A stretch of 64,000 nucleotides of DNA from Patella vulgata (GCF_932274485.2 NC_065880.2:79479730-79543729), one strand, 5' to 3'. Shown: positions 32,134 to 43,438, counted from the first letter of the stretch. The notes: generated from the sequence alone by a model not told the origin. Program-made: numbers and translations.

Positions 32134-32581
32134 TAAAGTTTATCTGCTTTATGAGATATTTTTTTTTATATTTAATAATTTTATCATTTTACAAGAATTA
32201 GACAGAGGTATAAGAGCTGTATGACGCAGCTGAATTAGTGTGTTAACAAATTGACGTATTAAGTTTGTAAAAACCCTAGAGTTAATCCATGAGAAAAACG
32301 CTAACAGAGGTATATTTGCGCATTTTGGCTACGCAGGGGAAGTAACTCTAGATTAACGTTGGCTGAATCGCGGCTGGGATTTTTTTAGACACAGGAGACA
32401 CAGGACATAAGCTACGCAATAGCGCCATACACGTGGGAGGGGTTCATTGTCAAATTTGACACTAATTTTTCAAGGAAGGGTTGATGAAAACTGCCGCCTG
32501 CTGGTTTATCTATCCATGTTTGCTTTCCTATCGGTTCTTGCATAAGATTTACTGTTTAGCGTATCTTTGTTTTAGTGTGTT

Positions 32582-32764
32582 ACGTTTAATTTGATCGGGA
32601 GACGTGTTCGTCGACGTCAACCGACAAAACTGCAAGAATTGGCCGTGGCACTGCAAGAGGAGTTGGTCAGATTGCCTCAAATCGTGATTGGACGGTTGAT
32701 TAGGAGCATGCCACTACGAATTGCTGAATGTCTGAGGATTGGTGGAGCAATTACTCATTATTAA
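32582..32764 (+). pseudogene. Tc1/mariner-type transposase C-terminal relic
   Basis: An open stretch of 60 codons ends at TAA 32762-32764. Its translation contains LIGRRVRRRQPTKLQELAVA, later LQEELVRLPQ, GRLIRSMPLR and a terminal GGAITHY. This follows the C-terminal pattern of Tc1-like transposases (LGRRVRxRxP..., LxxALxEEWxxIPQ, LIxSMxRRC, GGHTRY at the end). Expected residues are changed (EEL for EEW, a Leu replacing Arg in SMPRR, AITHY for HTRY), consistent with decay. The DDE catalytic region upstream is not recognisable, and no terminal inverted repeats could be fixed. It is a fragment of a dead DNA transposon. The family call is from remembered consensus, not from a search. Confidence 0.78.
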
Positions 32765-32973
32765 GACAAAAATCAAAAACGTCCATTTTCACTTTTGACG
32801 GTGTATCTCTTTGCGAGTGAAATGGGGCCGTCAGATAAGCCGCCCATATGAACTGTTTATGTTCATGTGTAGGCAATTGGCCTGTTATTAACATACACTG
32901 GTTACCTCTAATAAAACAGCAGGGCATTTCCGCATTTTTGTATTGTTTCTGAATATCTCCTACTTTTTTTTTG
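32765..32973. other. Sequence downstream of the Tc1 relic
   Basis: Possibly the 3' flank of the transposon (AACGTCCATTTTCACTTTTG and ATCTCTTTGCGAGTGAAATG), but no inverted partner was found upstream. Confidence 0.3.
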
Positions 32974-33004
32974 AAGAGTATATAAACTGTTAGTTAGACA
33001 TTTA
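32974..33004 (-). mobile_element. Family C fragment abutting a complete copy
   Basis: AGTATATAAACTGTTAGTTA and GACATTTAT match the interior of the element that starts right after it, suggesting insertion of one C copy into another at TTAA. Confidence 0.5.
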
Positions 33005-33406
33005 TTAAACATACATTATGCAAGAGCTAAATCTGACTATTGCAGGTCTTTCTTTAGGTCTGAAATGTTATATAAACTATTAATTAGACATTAATTAACT
33101 TATCCAGACCATAATCAACTCTCGATGGCATCGCTAGGCTGTGATGTTTATTGGATTAGGTTCCGATTTGCTGTTCGACTTCCATTCATAATTAAATCAT
33201 GAAATGGATAATCGAGACTATGTTTTTATCCTACCGAATTTAGTAATGATGGTCGAGGCTAGGCCGAATTCAATAGCTAAAATCTCGGTTCATCGTGAAT
33301 CAATTTGACTGAAATTTTCAGCAAATTCCCTTTACAGTATCTAGTTTTTAACTATTATAATGAGAACTGCCAGCTCTTTATCTAATCTCCCTTAATGTAT
33401 TTTTAA
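33005..33406 (-). mobile_element. Family C MITE, complete, 402 bp, reference copy
   Basis: Starts TTAAACATACATTATGCAAG and ends with AATGTATTTTTAA (TTAA 33403-33406). Read in reverse, the right end is TTAAAAATACATTAAGGGAG, pairing imperfectly with the left. Body landmarks: GACCATAATCAACTCTCGAT, ATGGATAATCGAGACTATGT, TCAATTTGACTGAAATTTTC, GCCAGCTCTTTATCTAATCT. Non-coding. Confidence 0.82.
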
Positions 33407-33416
33407 TAAAGCGAGA

Positions 33417-33568
33417 ACGCTTGTACGTGACAGCCTCGTGGGCTTACTTCGGGTCCTCCGGCCCCCACCTACTTCTAAAGACCCATACGCGCGAGCGAAT
33501 TACTGACATAAAATTGAACCATTTGTTAGACCTGAAGTTACCTGGTTGGTGTCGAGTGGATGTTAAGC

Positions 33569-33606
<38 letters not shown>
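33417..33606 (+). mobile_element. SINE-A, 5'-truncated
   Basis: Begins at CGCTTGTACGTGACAGCCTC, just 3' of the B box, and runs to GTGGATGTTAAGCCCATCTC and a CT run of about 36 bp. Confidence 0.88.
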
Positions 33607-33609
<3 letters not shown>

Positions 33610-33685
33610 GAACAACGAATTATGTCCTGTGTCTAACTAACGAAATCCCAGCCGCGAGTCTGCCTATGTCAGAACGGCTAACAAT

Positions 33686-33840
33686 CAAGCCCGTAGCCAG
33701 AGGGGGGCTTGTTTTGCCCCCCCCCCCCAAGGAAAATTTGCTGACCATAGCTCTAAAATACCTACTGTAGACTGTGCCGGGTGTGCCCCTTCTAAAAACT
33801 TCACTGCCCCTCCGAAGCTAGCAAGCTGGCTACGGGCCTG
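33686..33840 (+). mobile_element. hAT-like MITE, 155 bp, exact 8-bp TSD
   Basis: Terminal repeats CAAGCCCGTAGCCAG and CTGGCTACGGGCCTG. Flanked by CTAACAAT at 33678-33685 and 33841-33848; 8-bp duplications are typical of hAT transposons. Interior has a G/C-rich start and AGACTGTGCCGGGTGTGCCC. Non-coding. Confidence 0.9.
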
Positions 33841-33905
33841 CTAACAATATTAACAATAATAAGGGCGATAATCCGGATAGAATTTGGGAAAACGCTAAAA
33901 ATTAA

Positions 33906-33945
33906 TACGAAACAGTAATTACATTCCCTAGAATTGTGACCTGTG
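33906..33945 (+). repeat. Family D repeat fragment, copy 2 (partial)
   Basis: ACAGTAATTACATTCCCTAG and AATTGTGACCTGTGCAT match the second half of the copy at 51884. Confidence 0.5.
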
Positions 33946-33989
33946 CATTTCTAGTTGTGACTAAAGTATTTCTGAAAGGGTACAATATA

Positions 33990-34515
33990 ACCCCGTTTAC
34001 ATTACAAATTTAAAGCATGCCAGGCACGGTGACGTGTACGGCACGCTTCGTTTTTTTGTTTTTTTTTGTTGTTGTTTTTTTTTTTTGTTGTTATTAGGTA
34101 GTGTAAACGGGTCAAACATAAGTGTGTCGTGCCCGGTACCGTGCCAATCTGGCCCACTGAAGTGAGGTGGTCTCGGGAACGTACCAAACACGGCACGCTT
34201 AAATTTTCGTAGTGTAATGGCTAACTGGTCTAAGAACGGTTTCAGTACGAATTACTGCGCATGCGCTAAATGAACCTTGACCTTTTTCTCGCGAACTTCA
34301 TCTGTCATCATTTCTGTCTAAATCGACCGCCATAATAGTTTTCATCCGGGTAACTTCTTGACTGAAATTAACTTTTGTGTGAAGAATTTCACATTTGGCG
34401 TGTCTGGCACGGTTCCGGGACCGGTAGTGTAAACGGGTCAATTTCTTGAAATTTATCGCGGGCTGGTACCGTGCCGAGCACGGCACGCTTATCGCGGCCA
34501 AGTGTAAACGGGGCT
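33990..34515. mobile_element. Terminal-inverted-repeat element with CCCCGTTTACA ends
   Basis: Left end ACCCCGTTTACATTAC, right end AGTGTAAACGGGGCT. The interior repeats GTGTAAACGGGTCA and GGCACGGT/GGCACGCTT motifs in several orientations (34022, 34086, 34130, 34188, 34435, 34490). This gives a modular inside built from copies of its own subterminal sequence. Contains T-rich DNA at 34049-34094. No clear TSD. Confidence 0.7.
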
Positions 34516-34519
34516 TATG

Positions 34520-35880
34520 ATACGATATTGAAATTAAGACCTGTTTCAGATCAAAGCTTATCTTTAAATTAGTGAATATTTGAATTTCGTGAATTTAACT
34601 TAAAGTGCACATAGGATGGGTTTGGGAACTTTTGGATATGTGTAGCCAATGGTTACTATATCAACTTTACGGCAAGTTCACACCAATCTGATTGAAATTA
34701 ATTCAGTTATCTTCACGCAAAGTCGTAAAAATGGACCTCCCGTGAAAACGACTTTGCCAATTATCGAAAACACTCTTAATCCCCTCAGACGCCAGTGACG
34801 TCACAGTGACCGAATGCATATTCGGAATGTTTATTCCTTAATTACCTATATACAGCCGGCGTGTGTACGCATTAACGCCTGACTGATTCCTTAATCTCCC
34901 TTAGTTCTTAATTAAATAAAACATATCACTACGAAATAATTCGTTTTGTAATTCATTTTAATTTAAGATCCAATTTAGATTGCCTACAACTTTTAAACTT
35001 TGAAGTCTTGAACTCTTAATTAATTTTTTACAATATGGAACTTATTGGACGAACACTAATATACCGGTCCAGCTATGTGGGTTTTTTTTACTGCGAGCAC
35101 TTCGCTTTTCCACATAAAGTGTAGTGTCGTTAATATTTGTCATTAATTAATCAATCCGACTATAAAAGTTATACAGGCATGGGTCATAAACTAATTTACA
35201 TGTTGGTGTAGGTAGTGAGTGTTAGTGGGATTAAGAATGTTGATTAGGTAATTAACTTTTTTTACGCCGGCCAGATCAAAGACATCACTCTAAGTGGAAC
35301 GTGTGCATAATACCTCATGAACGAACTAATGGTAGAATCGTACACCCACACATTAATTGTATAAAACCATTAAGTTTTACTCATCAGTTGTTTATAATTA
35401 TTATTTACCCAATAAGTATTGCTCACCAGTGTTTTTGTAATCAAGTAGCCTCGTATTATTTGTTGATTGGCGTTTAAACAACAATCGTTTATCTTCTTTT
35501 TAATAAAAGTATTTTACAATTGCATTGACAGTTTAATCACTCACCAAACGGCACCCGTGCAATTTTCGTGCCGAAGTTTAACCTCATTTACTACACCCGT
35601 AGTACATGTAACCGTAAATGGTAATAAGATTACCAGCGTTGATTGGCTGAGAAATGAGGGCGATCTATTGTACATGTTATGCATAGTCATCGGAAAATTC
35701 CATATTCACGTCATTCAGTTAAATAGAGGGATAACACGTGTTTTCCTTTTGCGTTCGTCACTTCCTATTGTTGAAACATTGATTACTCATCTATCGTAGC
35801 AATGATCTCTGTGATAAAATAATATTTGGAACATGTTTAACCAGTTCTATCACATATGTGATAATGACTGGCACCAATAT
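34520..35880. other. No supportable feature
   Basis: About 1.36 kb, AT-rich. A 110-codon frame (35467-35799) has no recognisable domain. Confidence 0.45.
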
Positions 35881-35885
35881 TGTCC

Positions 35886-36236
35886 TTTAAAAACTAGCTA
35901 ATGTAAAGGCAATTTGCTGACAATTTCATTCAAATTGATCCACTATGAACCGAGAACTAAGCGATTGAAATTCCCGCCTAGCCTCGATCATCATTACTAA
36001 AGTCAGTACGATAAACAGCATAGTCTCGATTATCCATTTAATCGTTAAATCATGAAGGAAAGTTATGCAGTAAATCGGCTCATAATCCACTAAAGATCAC
36101 AGGCTAGCGATGCCATCGAGAGTTGATTATGGTCTGGATAGGTTAATAAATGTCTAATTAATAATTTAGATAACATTTCAGGCCAAAAGAAAGACCTGCA
36201 ATAGGCAGATTTAGCTCTTGTATAATGTATGTTTAA
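35886..36236 (+). mobile_element. Family C MITE, left end missing
   Basis: Begins inside the family at TTAAAAACTAGCTAATGTAA, is well conserved through CACAGGCTAGCGATGCCATC, and ends at TTAA 36233-36236 after GCTCTTGTATAATGTATG. Confidence 0.78.
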
Positions 36237-36239
36237 CTC

Positions 36240-37675
36240 AGAACTGTGTAGAATTAAATTAAAATTTTAAAATGAAACTAAGCACAAAAATGTTTTGAAA
36301 ATATTAAAACCAAAGCATCAAAAATAACTTGAACCAGAAAACACGCGATGCAGCTATCAAACTCATCCTTAAAAGTACACCCTATATCTAGACCTTTCTC
36401 ACGCTAAAATGGCCGACGCGTGAGAAAGCCCCATAGCACACCTGTTGTATAAACCAGTCTATCAAATGCCCAATGATTTGAAAGGGTTTTATATTTGCCC
36501 GGGTCTGGTTGGGGTCTGGTTCTGCTGTAATCCGGTCATGCTATAAACCTAGGTTTTACATAAAAATCAATGACAAATCTAATGGAAACTTGTCCGAAAC
36601 CACGCTTAGTCATTTATTAGAGTTATCTCCCTTATACTGTACAGATTGTCCTAAACACCACCCATTCACACGGCTATATAGTTACTGCATTAAAAATACC
36701 CTTACTGATTTATTTACATAATTTCAGCATGATTGCACTGGTAATCTGATAGACTATTATTAAGAATAATAAACTGGTGATATATTAAAGTATTGTTTTG
36801 TGGATGAGTCACTGCAACTGACAGATAACTACAAACGACTACAGATACCAGTTAAAATTCCGGGAAAAGTCTCGTCCTCTCCTCGCGCCCCTTACTCATG
36901 AAGCATTGATGACACATTAACTGCCATTCCCTTCCCTAATTTCCCTTTTACCTGGTTGAGTGTCCTCCTCGTTTATTTTTTGTGTTGTTTTGCAGTAGTC
37001 AACGATTTCCGGTTGGATTATTTCGATTCTTTTCCTTCTTTTTTTTTTTTTTTTTTTTTTGGACAAATAATCTGTTAGTTTTTATCAACTGCAATTATCG
37101 ACGACATGACTGACAAACTGGGTAAAACAAAAGTCTAAGAAATCGACTCGTTTCATAAAGTCTATTTATAGTAACCATGGCGGGAAAAGTTAGTTCACAC
37201 GCTAGCACAAAACAACGCGTGTTTATTTTGATGGTCAGTGAAGTGGTCAAGAGGTCAATCAAGCGTGTGTCGGTTATTGCACTGGTGTTGATCAGGTCAC
37301 GAACAAATCGGTCAGTTCAATCGTTAAACTTTCCCGCGTTACTTGTGACACCTAAATAATTAGGTCAATTCATTCATTCAATATTCACGCGTTATTTGCG
37401 ACGCTTTCCGTAATTCTACATTTGGAAATTAAATTAATGCGGAAATGTATTAATTTGTCAACATGTGAACCACGCTGCATTAATTTGCACTAATAGGTTG
37501 AAATAGGTCCAAAAGTTATAGTGATGACGCAATACCACACTACTTTCGATTACGCAAGAACGAAACCTAACTTGTGTCAGGGGTCAAACACGTGTCGTTA
37601 ACTGAAATAAATGATTGTTTGTAACAGTGAGAAGGTCTATTCTAGTCCTACGACGTAGAGTAGAGCAATGAACAG
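36240..37675. other. No gene; one perfect 11-bp hairpin
   Basis: CTTTCTCACGC (36394-36404) pairs exactly with GCGTGAGAAAG (36418-36428) around a 13-bp loop. A T23 run lies near 37039. No coding signal; 60-70-codon frames at 36509 and 37177 are unremarkable. Confidence 0.5.
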
Positions 37676-37678
37676 CGT

Positions 37679-37815
37679 CTTGAAGTTCGGATGGTACGAA
37701 AAAAATGAGGTCCGATGTAGAGGTTGGCGTGCACATAAAAGACCCCTTGACAGTTGGAATTTAATTACTGTCACGGCAACATATCCCTCATAGCACACCG
37801 TAGTATATCTTTAAA
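37679..37815 (+). mobile_element. SINE-B fragment interrupted by SINE-A
   Basis: GAAGTTCGGATGGTACGAAA, GGCGTGCACATAAAAGACCC and CCCTCATAGCACACCGTA are SINE-B core. It ends in the target duplication of the SINE-A that follows; no SINE-B sequence resumes beyond 38002. Confidence 0.8.
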
Positions 37816-37990
37816 GAGAGGGAGCGAAATGGGATTTAATGTCCACTCGACACAGACTAGGTCATTTCGTAACTAACATGTTTTTTACATTTTATTTCAA
37901 CCGGAGATTCGAAAACACGTCAGTTGACTCAAGGACAGACCTTATGATACAGCGCGCACATGCTAACGATTCGGTCATCCAACCCCCAAT
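37816..37990 (-). mobile_element. SINE-A lacking its core, 12-bp TSD
   Basis: Tail block, then ACATTTTATTTCAACCGGAG joins directly to the B box (GATTCGAAAACAC). The whole V-like core is missing. TSD TATATCTTTAAA at 37804-37815 and 37991-38002. Confidence 0.93.
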
Positions 37991-38344
37991 TATATCTTTA
38001 AACTTTGGGTTCTAAATATCACTGAAATAGTTTGGTTATATCTCGATCTTGAATCTTCATGCAATTGGACAAAGGGATTTCAACGTTAAATCTAGTAAGT
38101 AACCCACCTCAAAATAACTTTAAATCCAGTCGCTACACAAGACAGACCCCCGGGCAATGGAAATACTAGTCAGATAGCAATTAAATCAAAGGCATAGTTA
38201 CGACAAAATATGGACTCTACATCTCACTACTGCGTAAACCCTACCGTTCACCGTTTTAACCGTGGTATGATGAAGCGGTAACTTATAAACTAAACGAAAA
38301 ACAATAAGAGAAACATGGGTTATAACTGTAACTTGAATATGAAA

Positions 38345-38565
38345 TGGAGAGAGAGGGGGGGGTAACGTCCACACTGCAGAGGTTAGGTCATTTCGCGGGG
38401 GGGGGGGGTCTTTAGCAATTGGAGGAAACTGGGAGACCCGGAGAAAACCCACGAAGTTAGACATGCGACCGTACTCCTTGTCACCTACAGATTTGGGATA
38501 ATTCGACTCAATGACAGACCTTAAGATCTAAAGCACTCGCGTTAGTTCGGTCACCCAAACCCCAT
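38345..38565 (-). mobile_element. SINE-A, diverged, variant head
   Basis: GGTAACGTCCACACTGCAGA, G-run replacing the AT block, GGAGACCCGGAGAAAACCCA, then GATCTAAAGCACTCGCGTTA (variant head). Confidence 0.82.
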
Positions 38566-38629
38566 CGAAACCAAAACTACAACGAATTACTATCAATATA
38601 TTTCAAAACCCGTGAATAGTTCGCCCTTG

Positions 38630-38875
38630 GTAAAGAACGGAGGGAATTAACAAGACAATGTAACGTCGCTCAGATGGTACGAAAAAACGAGGTCGTATGT
38701 AAAAATTGGCGTGCACGAAACGAATACTTGGAATTCGATATAAGATTATGCTATATCGCCACCGCCAGGGCACAATTTCCTTCATAGCACACTGCATGGC
38801 GTATGTCCGTCTTTATTTGTCCAGTCGGAGCAGAAAACTAGGACGTTAAACCCTACTTCATTTCATTTCAAGACA
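38630..38875 (+). mobile_element. SINE-B, head-truncated
   Basis: From AACGGAGGGAATTAACAAGA through GTCGCTCAGATGGTACGAAA and GGCGTGCACGAAACGAATAC to GACGTTAAACCCTACTTCAT. Moderately diverged. Confidence 0.87.
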
Positions 38876-38879
38876 CGTA

Positions 38880-39635
38880 AGTTAATCACGTCGATTTGGG
38901 GTTTGTTATTGCCCCAATCAAAGAGGTTCGTTTCCTGTATGTTTTTTTTTCTAAAAGAATTGAAGTCTGAATTATAATTCTCTCTAGTTACAGGCCTCGT
39001 CTCAAAAAATATTATCCGGAAATACCAATAGTTTGAAGTAGTTTTTAATAGAAAAGTGATGATGCAGAAATAATCTGAGTTGGCGACGGTTTTTTTTTCT
39101 GTTTTTATCCCCGGAAATACAAAAGTGTTAACATATCTGCCAAGTGTCGACGCAGAAGTAAATTTAAGAGCTTTTTGATCCACAAATGCATAACCTTAAT
39201 TGACCTTTTTAGTAAGGTGCTGAGGCGCATAGAATTTAAACGAGTTATTTTTTATCCAATAATCCCCCACCGGGATCCCCGTCCAATTTAACAAGATGGT
39301 CGGATTAAGTGGTCACTAACTGGTCACCCTTCTCATTATAACGAGGTCCAGATGGTAGCGTCATTACTCACAACCTGTCGCCCGTGTGCGTACTATTTCC
39401 CGCCAAAATTTGGCTGGTAGCTTCAGTGACCCAGTTAGCAGATGTAGTAAACATCACGTTTGTATCTGAAACGTGCGTTATTTACTAGTGACTGTTGGTC
39501 AATGGAGAGAAACTTCATGGGAAAATTCAGAGAAAGATCTCGTGAAGATCGTCTTCGATTGACGACAAATTTAAGAGGTAGTAGGGGTGGGGAGCATAGT
39601 CGGTATACCTAGTGGCATCGTTCAGAGCACGGGAG
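38880..39635. other. No supportable feature
   Basis: A 106-codon minus-strand frame (38863-39183) shows no recognisable protein. Confidence 0.45.
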
Positions 39636-39639
39636 GTTT

Positions 39640-40245
39640 TATTGGTGAGATTAACAGATTAATACGTTAGTTAATTATAACCAGGGAAAGGGAGGGTTTA
39701 TTGGCGAGATTAACACTTTAGCTGCTGATTATATCCAGAGTAAAGGAAGGTTTATTGACGAGATTAACAGGTTAATACATTAGCTGATTATAACCAGAGT
39801 AAGGGAGGGTTTATTGACGAGATTAACAGATTATAATGTTAGTTAATTATGACCAGAGTAAGGGAGGGTTTATCGGTGAGATTAACAGACTACAATGTTG
39901 GAGAGAGAGGGAGAGAGAGAGAGAGAGATAAATGGGTTTTAACGTCCACTCGACATAAACTGGGGCATTTCAGGACTAATAAATGGTTTAAGTTTATTTC
40001 AATAATTCGCTTGCGCGTAGGGGTCTTTAGCAGTGGGAGGAAACCGGGTTGGCCGGGGAATCGAAACCACGCCAGTTGACTCAATGACAGACTTTATGAT
40101 ACAGCGCGCACACGCTAACCATTCAGCCATCCAACCACTCCCCGCCCCCCCCCCCCTACAATGTTGGAATAAGGAAGGGTTTATTGTTGAGATTAACGGA
40201 TTATTATGTTAGATGATTATAACCAGGGGAAGAGAGAGATTAACA
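39640..40245 (+). repeat. 55-59-bp tandem array interrupted by a SINE-A
   Basis: Units begin GAGATTAACAGATTAATACG and contain ATTATAACCAGAGTAAGGGA and GGGTTTATTG. Unit starts are near 39647, 39705, 39760, 39819 and 39878. The array resumes after the SINE at 40157 with about one and a half units (GGAAGGGTTTATTGTTGAGA). Confidence 0.92.
39903..40156 (-). mobile_element. SINE-A inside the tandem array, 12-bp TSD
   Basis: Reverse SINE-A with part of the core deleted (GAGGAAACCGG joins GTTGGCCGGGGAATCGAAAC). TSD TACAATGTTGGA at 39891-39902 and 40157-40168. Confidence 0.96.
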
Positions 40246-40930
40246 TGTTTGAAGTTGATTCATCCCACATCCAGATTTTTGTCAACTGGTATCCTTTCCC
40301 TCTCTCTCATTTCTTGTAAGCGATCAATTCCATACAGATATCAACCTCTGCCATTTGCATCTAATCTGAGCAGCCAATAACACATCATATGATGTACGTT
40401 TTTCTATGGCCATGACAGGTGGTATGTACGGGGGAGTTCAGTAAATACTCAGATTATTTAATTAATTTATTGATCCGAAACATGTTCAATGAAATTTCAT
40501 TTTCCACATGGAATAATCTGACGTCGCTATTGGTGATTTATGAATATCAACATGAGGTCAGCTTATGAATACAGATTGTGTGATTGATATAGTGGACGCT
40601 TCACAATGTGCGCATAAAGAGACAAAGTAGTCCCTGTAGTAATGATGCATTTTGGTGGACTATAGAATAATAATATCTAATTTTCCATGTCATTTTCAAG
40701 TACGGCTACTCGAACAATAAAAAACGCTGAATAGTAATTATTTTGACTGACCTTCTGTCATGCTTGTCACTGCTGTTTTGATATTACTCCCATGGGCAGT
40801 TCAAGGATGGATGGGCGCCGAATAACCGATGCGATAATCATTCATTTATTCATTTTTGGGGTTTAATTTTATAAGGGTGTTTTTATATATTTTGTGGCAG
40901 ATGTTATTTTGCGGACATTTAATTTTCTAT
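40246..40930. other. No supportable feature
   Basis: AT-rich unique sequence. Confidence 0.5.
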
Positions 40931-40931
40931 G

Positions 40932-40997
40932 TTAACATTATGTACGATTTAGATAAAGTAATGACAGTTCTTGCTATAATAGTTTAAAAATACTTGT
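40932..40997 (+). mobile_element. Family C left-end fragment
   Basis: TTAACATTATGTACGATTTA, GATAAAGTAATGACAGTTCT and GCTATAATAGTTTAAAAATAC match the left end of family C; cut by the following SINE-A. Confidence 0.6.
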
Positions 40998-41274
40998 TAG
41001 AGAGAGATAGATGGGGTTTAACGTCCACTCGACAAAAAGTAGGTCATTTCGGGACTAACACATGGTTCGATTTTATTTCAATAATTGGCTTGCGCGTAGG
41101 GGTCTTTAGCTGTGGTGGGAAACCGGAAAGAGAGGGAATCCCCAAAAGGTTGGATAGGCGACCCTACTCCTTGTCATGTTCAAGCGGGGAATTCAAACCA
41201 CTCCACTTGACACAATGACAGACATTGTGATTTCACGCGCACGCGTTAAATCACTAGACCATCCACTCCCCCCC
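40998..41274 (-). mobile_element. SINE-A, full length, variant head
   Basis: GGGGTTTAACGTCCACTCGA to GCACGCGTTAAATCACTAGA and CCATCCACTCCCC. The core has AAGAGAGGGAATCCC in place of GGACCCGGAGAAAACCC. Confidence 0.9.
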
Positions 41275-41279
41275 CCACT

Positions 41280-42115
41280 AGGTTTTGTTCTATATGTATT
41301 AGTTGTACTGCGCGACAGCAAGTTCACATACACGTGCTTCAATTATGGAAGACCCGGATACGGTTTAGGTATAAATCCGTCTGTAAGCCTTCTCACCTTC
41401 ACTTAATAATTTTACACAAAATCTAAATCTCTTTCACTATGTTTTTAACAAGGTACAGTCATTAGTGGCCGGATCCGGGTGTTCAGTCAAAAATAATTAA
41501 GCTTATTGCGCGTATAAATTTTGAGTTGTCGGTCGTGGTGACGGACAGGCGTCAGTAATCAATTTACTTCCAATCATAATGGTCGGAATTAATCTTCACA
41601 CGTGACCTTAATATCATATTGCTATCTCACATCACGTGATACTCACCTCACGTCACCTCACGTGAACCCATTCTGACAGACGGATCTTAAAAGCACGTGT
41701 TGTGGAACGCTGGTCCGAGGTCAAGATCCTTTCAACTAATGATCCTTGGACACACTTGGGTCAAATTGACACCGAAGACAAAGACAATTCGTGAAATATC
41801 GAGACTTTATCTCATTTACGCTAAAATCAACAAAAATGGCGGTAATGGATGTCCAACACAAACAAGAAATACGAGAATCTGTTTATAGTTGACAATGACC
41901 ACTTGGCTGGTCAACTTTAGACCATAAAAACTATTGTTATGGTCCCTTGAACCCCTTATGTAGTGGACAATACACTTCAGGATACACTAATAATATAATT
42001 TCAATTTGATTTGATTTGAAGTCAAGAGTCGGAAGATGAAAAGATGAATACCACCTCGGGATGTTTACAATTTAAGCAACTACACTAATACCATAACAAT
42101 TGTTGATACATTCCA
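41280..42115. other. No supportable feature
   Basis: No gene or repeat recognised; repeated CTCACGTCACC near 41640-41665. Confidence 0.45.
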
Positions 42116-42118
42116 TTA

Positions 42119-42420
42119 GAGAGAGGCAAGGAGACATAGAGAAGGGTTTAACATCCACTCGACCCAAACTAGGACTAACACATGGTTAAATTTTATTTCA
42201 ATAACTCGCTTGCACGTGTGTCTGTGTGTGTGTGTGGGGGGGGGGGGGGGTGTAACGTGCACCTGGCATAAACTTGAGGATTAATATATGATGTTTTTTT
42301 TTGTTTTTTGTTTTTTTTAGGGGGGGGGGGGTTAAAATACTTCGCTCGCGGGTAGGGATCTTTATCACGAGGAAAGGCGGACGACCCTGCTCTTGTCGCG
42401 CTCAAACTCGGAACTCACCT
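42119..42420 (-). mobile_element. Two decayed SINE-A fragments around GT/G/T runs
   Basis: 42130-42215 (GGGTTTAACATCCACTCGAC to TTCAATAACTCGCTTGCACG), then a (GT)n-G run, then 42250-42420 (GTAACGTGCACCTGGCATAA, CTTCGCTCGCGGGTAGGGAT, GCGGACGACCCTGCTCTTGT). Confidence 0.7.
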
Positions 42421-42605
42421 TTGCGAAAATACATACACACAGATATCTTTGATTTTATTTATGTAGATCAAACCATAAACGGTTTTGTACGAAGAATCCA
42501 AGTTCCATCACGGCGACACGTTAATATCTGTCATGCCAATAGCCATGTCCTATTAATCCATCACGTCCGACAGTCGTATATTGATTAGTGAGAAGGAAAA
42601 TTAAA

Positions 42606-42820
42606 ATGAAATGAAATGGGGTTTAACGTCCTGTTCTGCTCCGGCTGTGCTAATCAAGACGGGCCTACGTCATACAGTGTGCTATGAGGGACATATTGGC
42701 CGGACAGCGGCGCTACGACCTACTCCTACATCGAATTCCAACTGCCAAGGAACCTTTTACGTGCACGCCAATACGTACAAGGGGCCTCGATTTTTTGTCC
42801 CATCCGAACGACTAAACATA
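42606..42820 (-). mobile_element. SINE-B, 5'-truncated
   Basis: Tail to CCCATCCGAACGACTAAACA. A further tail-only fragment lies at 42855-42900 (GAAATGAAATGGGGTTTAAC). Confidence 0.9.
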
Positions 42821-42904
42821 ATCATAGGTACACAAAGATAGCTACACTAACTGAAATGAAATGGGGTTTAACGTCCTATACTTTCCTGCAACGATTGAGC
42901 TACA

Positions 42905-43423
42905 TTTTTGTTCAGCATCAGCACTCGACACAAGCATGTCGGACTATAATGGCGTCTAGTTGTATTATCACTGGACCCAACACATAATGTAAACAAGACT
43001 ATAAACATTAATGGCTGACAAGATCCAAATTAGGATTGCAGCAAATAATGATCCTGTTCTATCTCTAATTAAAACACGCGTGGTCATTTCTTACAGGCAG
43101 CAGAGTTCATGACCTTTAAACGAGACTATATATTAGCGCGTGAAATCTTTACCAAAATCCACGTGCGTGGAATCCATGTCCGAGGCATCATGCATGGTGC
43201 AAACAGTAATATGTCAAAACAAAATATGTTGTTTGCAGACGCGAAGAATATTATCATGGGTTTGTTTATCATCCGAGGATATTTGTGTACAAATGATGAT
43301 GCCTTTTATAGCCAGATGCCTTTTATGATGATTAAGGCTACCGACTGGATGTTTATGTCTATCAAATTACTAATTACATATCTGTTCATTGCTGTTTTGT
43401 GTCATTGTTTGTTTACCTTGTTT
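42905..43423. other. No gene supported
   Basis: A 121-codon frame (43109-43474) runs into the SINE-A at its 3' end and shows no recognised domain. Confidence 0.45.
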
Positions 43424-43438
43424 ACCTTTTACAGATAT

